Source of the DNA: Planctomycetota bacterium
GTDB lineage: Bacteria > Planctomycetota > UBA1135 > GCA-002686595
Length of the DNA: 64,000 nt
Assembly (NCBI GenBank): GCA_020847695.1
Contig: JADLBP010000048.1
Location: 1 to 64,000 of the forward strand
Direction: 5' to 3'
Shown: positions 59,680 through 64,000 of the stretch, piece after piece
Layout of the letters: each line of letters starts with the position of its first letter
Numbering within the stretch: the first letter of the stretch is position 1
Notes under the pieces: model-generated
What the model was told of the DNA's origin: nothing
The model's database searches: none
Seen by the model: only the letters and a program-made list of their open reading frames with translations
Position numbers and translations under genes: made by a program

Positions 59680-60578
59680 GGCGCTCGGCGTGGCTCTTGG
59701 TCCTCGCGTGTGCGGGCTGCGGCGCGCCGCGGACGTCCACCGCCGACGCGGAGTCGCTGGTCGCGGTGGAGCGCCTGCCCGCGGAGCGCCGCGCGCTGCT
59801 CTCGGCGTACGGACGCGGCGGCGCCGATTGGGAGGCCGCGCGCGAGCAAGCGCTGCGCGATCCCGCCGCGACCCGTTTCCTGGTCGAGAACCTGCTGCTC
59901 GAGATGATGCGCTCGTACGACGCGTTCGCCGCGCGGACCGACGAGCGCGCTCGCGCCGCGTTCCTGCGCGCGGAGACCGAGCTCGCGCGCTTCGGCGCGG
60001 CCGCCGCGGCGCCGCTCGTCGAACTGCTGTGCGTCGGCGACGGCATCGTCGCGGACCTCGCGACCAAGTCGCTCGTGCGGATCGGTCGGGAGGCCGTGGC
60101 GTCCGCCGAGCCCGCGCTCGAACACACCGAGCCCAAGGCCCGCCGCCGAGTCGCCGCATTGTTCGCTGTGCTGCCGCACGCGGGCGAGCGCGAGCCCGCG
60201 GTGCGCGAGGCGCTGCGCCGGCGGGCGCTCGGCGACCCCGAGTGGATCGTGCGGGCCGAGGCGGCGCTCGCGCTCGGCGCGCGCGGCTCCCGGGACGTCG
60301 AAACCGCTCCGTGGCGCCTGATCCTCGAGCGGGCGCTGGTCGACGACGATCCTGCGGTCCGTCGGTCGGCCGCGGAGGGGCTTTTCCGTTTGGGCGATCC
60401 GCGCGCGATCCCGGCGCTCGCCAACGCGATGGCGCGCGCGGTGACCGAGGGCGAAGTCAAGCTGCTCGCGGTCATCGAGTCGGCGCTCGCCGAACTCGCA
60501 GGCGACCGACGCTCGCGGACTCCGCAAGCGTGGCTCGACTGGTGGCGCGATCACCGCGGCGAGTTCTCGAACCGCTGA
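59676..60578 (+). CDS. HEAT-repeat lipoprotein
   Basis: The 300-residue product has a short lipoprotein signal (WLLVLACAGCGA, Cys15) and alpha-helical HEAT repeats, for example DPEWIVRAEAALALGARG and DDDPAVRRSAAEGLFRLGDPRAIPALANAM (key D..VR..A...L..LGDPRAIP.L). It is likely a periplasmic or outer-membrane-anchored scaffold. It starts at GTG 59676, coupled to the glycosyltransferase before it. Confidence 0.87.
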   Translation: MRRSAWLLVLACAGCGAPRTSTADAESLVAVERLPAERRALLSAYGRGGADWEAAREQALRDPAATRFLVENLLLEMMRSYDAFAARTDERARAAFLRAETELARFGAAAAAPLVELLCVGDGIVADLATKSLVRIGREAVASAEPALEHTEPKARRRVAALFAVLPHAGEREPAVREALRRRALGDPEWIVRAEAALALGARGSRDVETAPWRLILERALVDDDPAVRRSAAEGLFRLGDPRAIPALANAMARAVTEGEVKLLAVIESALAELAGDRRSRTPQAWLDWWRDHRGEFSNR

Positions 60579-60642
60579 TCGCGCGGCGGCGGAATGCCGC
60601 CGCGGAATGCCGCGAGAAGCGTGGCTTTCGAGGCGCCGAAGC

Positions 60643-60648
60643 TACACT
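60643..60648 (+). promoter_or_regulatory. Possible -10 box upstream of the zinc-ribbon gene
   Basis: TACACT, identical to the one before the TPR lipoprotein at 34830, lies 31 nt before the ATG at 60680. No good -35 hexamer is present. Confidence 0.3.
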
Positions 60649-60679
60649 CAAGGGACTCGCAAAGGTCTTTCCGAGCCGA

Positions 60680-61297
60680 ATGAACGACTGGAAAATCGAA
60701 CGCCGCCACCCGCAATGCGCGGCCTGCAGCCACGCCTTCGACGAAGGCGAGAGCCACTTCTCCGCGCTCTGCGTGCGCGGCGACGCGCTCGTGCGCGAGG
60801 ATCGCTGCGTCGGATGTTGGAAAACGAGTTCGGCCTCGGATGGGCTGTTTTGGTGGCGAACTCGGCACTCTCTGGACAAGCGCCGCGGCGTCCAATTGAA
60901 CCTCGAGGCGCTCGAGCAGCTCTTCATCCACCTCGAAGGCAAGAGCGAGCAGAAGCTCCGTGAGCTCCGCTACGTGCTGTGCTTGATCCTCCTGCGCAAG
61001 CGCCGCTTGAAGGTCCGCCAGATCGTGCGCGACCACGAAGGCGAGTCGTTCATCGTCTACCGACCGCGCCAGGCCGAGTCGCTCTCGGTGTTCGTGTTCG
61101 ACTTCACGCCCGAGCGCATCGATCAACTGCGCGCCGAGCTGCAGCACATCTTCGATGGGGCCGAGCCCGACTCGCTCCCGGAGGCGCAACTCGCCGCGGC
61201 GACGCCGACCTCGGCGATGGGCGCCCCCGCGGTCGACGCCGAGCCCGCGTTCTCGGCCGACCCGCCCCAGGGCGCGGTGGAGCCCGCGCCGCGCTAG
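60680..61297 (+). CDS. Uncharacterised zinc-ribbon protein
   Basis: The 205-residue product begins with a cysteine-rich module (CAAC at 13-16, then a Cys31 and CVGC at 43-46), probably a zinc ribbon, then a helical region (LEALEQLFIHLEGKSEQKLRELRYVLCLILLRKRRLKV) and a Glu/Ala/Pro-rich tail. I recall conserved hypothetical proteins of this form in Planctomycetes but no assigned role. It precedes the mraZ operon with a 457-nt gap and a hairpin between. Confidence 0.75.
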   Translation: MNDWKIERRHPQCAACSHAFDEGESHFSALCVRGDALVREDRCVGCWKTSSASDGLFWWRTRHSLDKRRGVQLNLEALEQLFIHLEGKSEQKLRELRYVLCLILLRKRRLKVRQIVRDHEGESFIVYRPRQAESLSVFVFDFTPERIDQLRAELQHIFDGAEPDSLPEAQLAAATPTSAMGAPAVDAEPAFSADPPQGAVEPAPR

Positions 61298-61304
61298 ACC
61301 CCGT

Positions 61305-61319
61305 GCCGGCCGAGCCGGC
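61305..61319 (+). terminator. Terminator after the zinc-ribbon gene
   Basis: GCCGGC-CGA-GCCGGC forms a 6-bp stem, followed after 9 nt by a CTCTTTCTC pyrimidine stretch. Confidence 0.5.
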
Positions 61320-61607
61320 GACCGTCCGCTCTTTCTCACCCCCTGCCTCCCCCCTGCGACCCGGTCGGTTTGGGCCCTTCCGAGCGCGCGCCGCTGCGTC
61401 GCGCCCGAAGCCGTGGTTCGACGGACCACCATTAGTTGTGGTTTTGCACGCAAAGGCGCGCTTCGCCTACCACCCGCTGGGCCGTCAAGTCTGGAGTGTT
61501 CCCGCGTTTGGGGCGTCGCCCCAAGTGTCGGCAAACTCACAACTTCCGGCAAAAAAATTCTCGCGAACAGCTTGCGGGCGCCTCGGTGGGGGAGCAAACT
61601 ACGCGGG

Positions 61608-61632
61608 TGGTGGAGAGTGGTGCTCGGTGGAG
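61608..61632 (+). promoter_or_regulatory. Likely MraZ-binding repeat array
   Basis: TGGTG, 5 bp, TGGTG, 5 bp, TGGAG: three TGG-type pentamers at an exact 10-bp period. MraZ of other bacteria binds repeated TGGGN boxes separated by 5 bp in its own promoter. The pattern fits, though the third base of the boxes deviates. It would allow autoregulation of the operon. Confidence 0.5.
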
Positions 61633-61754
61633 GTCGTTCGGGGGCGTGGACACGCGGCGCGTGTTCCTGGCCGCAGGCTGCCCCGTGAACGCGTGTGGCT
61701 TCGGTCGCACCTCGTCCACCTCGCCGGCTTCCAGGCCGCACGCGGGGGTGGGGC

Positions 61755-62231
61755 ATGTGGCTCGGTGAGTCCACCCACACCCTGGACAACAAGAACCGCG
61801 TGTTCTTGCCCAAGCGTCTCCAGGACGGGCTCGAGAGGGGGCCGGAAGGCAACCTGACGGCGATCCTGACGCGCGGCTTCGAGGGGTGCTTGTTCCTGTT
61901 CTCGACCGTCGGCTTCCAGGCCGTGCTCGAGCGGTTGAACACCCAGGCTTTCGAAGGCGCCGACGCGCGCCTGATGCAGCGGCTCTTCTTCTCGAGCTCC
62001 AACTCGCTCGAGCTCGATTCGGCCGGGCGCCTGCTCGTGCCGGAGAAGCTCAAGACGTTGGTCGGCATCGACAAGGAAGTGGTGATGGTCGGCGTGATCG
62101 ATCGCATCGAGATCTGGCCCGCGGAAGCGTGGCGCCAGCTCGAGGCGAAGCACGGCAACGACTTCGATCGGTTGGATCGTGTGATCTGCGGCGACAACCC
62201 GCGCGCTTCCGCGCGCGTCGAAGGGACCTGA
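61755..62231 (+). CDS. mraZ: Transcriptional regulator MraZ
   Basis: The 158-residue product has the two AbrB-like half-domains of MraZ, each with its D-x3-R motif: LDNKNRVFLP near residues 10-20 and LDSAGRLLVP near residue 80. MraZ is a DNA-binding ring that regulates the division and cell-wall gene cluster. ATG 61755 starts the conserved domain; an upstream start at 61695 would add atypical residues. It is the first gene of the cluster, followed by rsmH after 42 nt. Confidence 0.95.
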   Translation: MWLGESTHTLDNKNRVFLPKRLQDGLERGPEGNLTAILTRGFEGCLFLFSTVGFQAVLERLNTQAFEGADARLMQRLFFSSSNSLELDSAGRLLVPEKLKTLVGIDKEVVMVGVIDRIEIWPAEAWRQLEAKHGNDFDRLDRVICGDNPRASARVEGT

Positions 62232-62273
62232 CGGGGTTCTCGCTTGCGGACCAGGGGGAAGGTGGAGGTGATC

Positions 62274-63236
62274 TTGATCGGGCGCGAACGCGGCGGCGAC
62301 GACCAAACGCGAGTGCACGTTTCCGTGCTCGCGGACGAGGTCGTGTCCGTGTTCGCCGCGGCCGATGCTCCGCGCGACGGTTGGATCGTCGATGGCACCG
62401 TCGGTGTCGGCGGTCACGCGAGTCGCATCCTCGATGCGTGTCCGAGTCTGCGCGTGCTCGGCATCGATCAAGATCCGGAGATCCTGCCGATCGCGCAGCG
62501 GAACCTCGCTCGGTTCGGCGAGAGAGCACGCGTCCGTCGCGGTCGCGTGTCGATGTTGGACGAGCTGCTCGACGAGGAAGGCATCGAGCGCGTCGTCGGT
62601 TGGATGCTCGACCTCGGTGCGTCGTCGTTGCAGTTCGACCGGCGTGAGCGCGGCTTCTCGTTCTCGGTCGACGGGCCGCTCGACATGCGCATGGATCCGG
62701 ACCGCGAGCGCACCGCGGCGGACATCGTCAACACTTGGGACGAGAACGACCTCGCGGATCTCTTCTTCCACGAAGGCGGCGAGACGCGCTCGCGCAAAGT
62801 CGCTCACGCGATCGTCGAGTTGCGCCGCAGGGCTCCGTTCCGCCGCACGTTGGCGTTGGCCGACGTGGTCGCTCGCGCGATCGGACGCGGGGGCGCGGGG
62901 GACATCCACCCGGCGACGCGCGTCTTCCAGGCGTTGCGACGCGCGGTCAACGAGGAGGGCGAGGAGCTCGTGCGCGGCCTCGAGCAAGCTCAACGCTGGC
63001 TCGTCGACGGCGGCCGTCTGGTCGTGATCTCCTTCCACTCCGGCGAGGACGGCGTGGTCAAGCGCTTCCTCTCGCGTGGCGAGGACGAAGGCGCCTTCCG
63101 TCCTTTGACCAAGAAGCCCCTGCGGCCGAGCTCGCTCGAAGCGCGCGCGAACCCGCGCTCGCGCTCGGCGCTGCTGCGCGCCGCCGCTCGCGTGCGCAAC
63201 CGTGCGTCCGGGGCCGGGCCCGAGGTGAAGCCGTGA
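62274..63236 (+). CDS. rsmH: 16S rRNA m4C1402 methyltransferase RsmH
   Basis: The 320-residue SAM-dependent enzyme methylates N4 of cytosine 1402 of 16S rRNA. Motifs: VHVSVLADEV, SAM site DGTVGVGGHASRIL, DQDPEIL, LDLGASSLQFD, the RsmH block GFSFSVDGPLDMRMD, and SFHSGEDGVVKRF. The proposed start is TTG 62274, because GGAGGTGATC, the exact complement of the 16S 3' end, lies just upstream. GTG 62262 or 62268 and TTG 62244 are alternatives. It overlaps ftsL by 4 nt. Confidence 0.95.
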   Translation: MIGRERGGDDQTRVHVSVLADEVVSVFAAADAPRDGWIVDGTVGVGGHASRILDACPSLRVLGIDQDPEILPIAQRNLARFGERARVRRGRVSMLDELLDEEGIERVVGWMLDLGASSLQFDRRERGFSFSVDGPLDMRMDPDRERTAADIVNTWDENDLADLFFHEGGETRSRKVAHAIVELRRRAPFRRTLALADVVARAIGRGGAGDIHPATRVFQALRRAVNEEGEELVRGLEQAQRWLVDGGRLVVISFHSGEDGVVKRFLSRGEDEGAFRPLTKKPLRPSSLEARANPRSRSALLRAAARVRNRASGAGPEVKP

Positions 63237-63478
63237 CGCGCCCGATCTTCGCCTGGGTGTTCGGTGCCTCCGCGCTGCTCGTGACGTTGGTCACCTCGGC
63301 GATCCAGTCCGAGAACCACGCGCGCGCCAACCGACTCGCCGAGATCCAGCGCCGTTGCGAGATGGTCGAGGCCGCGAACGTGCAGGCTCAGGCGATGGCT
63401 CGCGCGCACGTGTGGGGTGAGCCCAACCAACCGCTCGCGAAGCGTCGCAGCGCGAAGTCGAAGGCGGTGACGCAGTGA
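63233..63478 (+). CDS. ftsL: FtsL-like cell division protein
   Basis: The 81-residue product has one N-terminal membrane helix (about 5-24, FAWVFGASALLVTLVTSAIQ) and a short heptad-like periplasmic helix. Sequence alone is weak; position between rsmH and ftsI and the small bitopic topology are what support FtsL. It starts at GTG 63233 and overlaps both neighbours by 4 nt. Confidence 0.7.
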   Translation: MTRPIFAWVFGASALLVTLVTSAIQSENHARANRLAEIQRRCEMVEAANVQAQAMARAHVWGEPNQPLAKRRSAKSKAVTQ

Positions 63479-64000
63479 GCGCTTCCCCGCTGCTCTCCGA
63501 TTCCGCATCGGGCGTCCGGCCGGCCGGCGCGTTCTTGTTGCTCGGCGCGGTCTTCCTGCTGCTCGCCGTCTGGCTCGGCCGGCTGGTCTTCGCCGACGAG
63601 GCGCCGATCCGTCAGCGTGTCGAGAGCGATCCGCGGCCCGAGTACGCGATCGTCGACCGCAACGAGCGTCCGCTCGCCGACTTCGTCCAACGGCTCGACC
63701 TGGTGTGCTCGCCGAATGCGCTCTGGCAGGCCCACACGCCGGAGATCCTCGCGCCGAAGCTCGCGAGCGTGCTCGGCGGCGAGTACACCGAGGCCGACCT
63801 GCTCGCTCGAACGATGCCGGACGCCGAGGACGGCGTGGTCAAGTGCAAGGTCGCGCTCGATGCGCGTCAGGCCTCCGCGGTGCAGAGCTGGATCGAGACC
63901 GGCGTCGTTGATCCGAAGGACACGCCTGCGCGCGTCGACGGCATGGCGGTCGTCGCGCGTCCGGAGGGCGGCTGGGTCATCTGGTGGCGCCCGTCGGTCG
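63475..64000 (+). CDS. ftsI: Division-type penicillin-binding protein FtsI, N-terminus (partial)
   Basis: 175 residues are visible before the window ends. The N-terminus has a membrane helix (about 17-40, AGAFLLLGAVFLLLAVWLGRLVF). The following region (RPEYAIVDRNERPLADFVQRLDLVCSPNALW) matches the PBP dimerisation domain opening, in which GxIxDRNG precedes VYAxP. Catalytic motifs SxxK, SxN and KTG lie beyond the edge. GTG 63475 overlaps the ftsL stop (GTGA). Confidence 0.8.
   Translation, partial: MSASPLLSDSASGVRPAGAFLLLGAVFLLLAVWLGRLVFADEAPIRQRVESDPRPEYAIVDRNERPLADFVQRLDLVCSPNALWQAHTPEILAPKLASVLGGEYTEADLLARTMPDAEDGVVKCKVALDARQASAVQSWIETGVVDPKDTPARVDGMAVVARPEGGWVIWWRPSV

Larger units (their letters stand above)
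61298..61754. other. Non-coding region before the division cluster
   Basis: 457 bp without a gene. It contains the terminator at 61305-61319, a moderately A/T-rich island at about 61430-61570 (with a run of seven A at 61551-61557), a perfect TTGGGGC/GCCCCAA hairpin at 61508-61524, and a MraZ-type repeat array at 61608-61632. I see no convincing -35/-10 pair; TTGCAC, 18 bp, TACCAC at 61444-61473 is the best but poor. Confidence 0.5.

Noticed and set aside
1-64000. tRNA or rRNA genes, CRISPR arrays, insertion sequences, attachment sites
   Set aside because: I scanned intergenic stretches for T-loop patterns, regularly spaced repeats, transposase motifs and long inverted repeats and found none; short RNA genes could still be missed without a computational scan.

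Overview
The window is a very GC-rich (about 70 percent by eye), densely packed bacterial chromosome segment. Nothing in it looks like a mobile element, CRISPR array, tRNA or rRNA. A Planctomycetota or other PVC-superphylum bacterium is the best fit. The main clue is a small basic protein at 42133-42420 that matches my memory of the PVC small basic protein family. Supporting clues are an FG-GAP/ASPIC-UnbV lipoprotein, secretin-like lipoproteins with TPR regions, many TPR/HEAT lipoproteins and a double-membrane-type glycan export cluster. The phylum is an inference.

Layout. 0-4.6 kb: N-terminus of a probable ComEC-like membrane protein (minus), then coaD-ridA-ychF, a secreted beta-helix protein and a YjbQ-family enzyme (plus). 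4.8-16.7 kb: a ten-gene minus-strand operon in which nearly every junction overlaps by 4 nt. It encodes a peptide importer (binding protein, two permeases, two ATPases), a Gld-type ABC system (ATPase, permease, a fused double GldG), a DUF4340-type protein and a GNAT acetyltransferase. 16.9-23.6 kb: a second, divergent peptide ABC operon whose permease carries a large insertion. 23.6-24.3 kb: a HAD phosphatase.

24.5-33.1 kb (minus): two related secretin-like proteins flank a large TPR protein; both secretin genes follow long leaders. 33.7-36.1 kb: a type-4 uracil-DNA glycosylase and a TPR lipoprotein. 36.2-41.0 kb (minus): a galactose-oxidase-like copper-radical enzyme, a TPR protein and an FG-GAP/ASPIC-UnbV lipoprotein. 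41.3-43.4 kb: a SPOR-like membrane protein that appears to start at ATT, the small basic protein and QueE.

43.3-46.5 kb (minus): an AlgJ-like/AlgI polysaccharide O-acetylation pair. 46.7-48.6 kb: der and a small lipoprotein. 48.7-59.7 kb: a Wzm/Wzt exporter followed by glycosyltransferases and PIG-L deacetylases, including a PIG-L-glycosyltransferase fusion; together these can build, deacetylate and export a surface glycan, which AlgI/AlgJ may acetylate. 59.7-61.3 kb: a HEAT lipoprotein and a zinc-ribbon protein. 61.8 kb to the end: the start of the division and cell-wall cluster, mraZ-rsmH-ftsL-ftsI, preceded by a likely MraZ box array.

Recurrent promoter sequences have a TTG-type -35 box, 17 bp and a TANNNT -10 box (often TACNNT). 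Some -10 boxes sit only 7-13 nt before the start codon, which suggests leaderless or near-leaderless messages.
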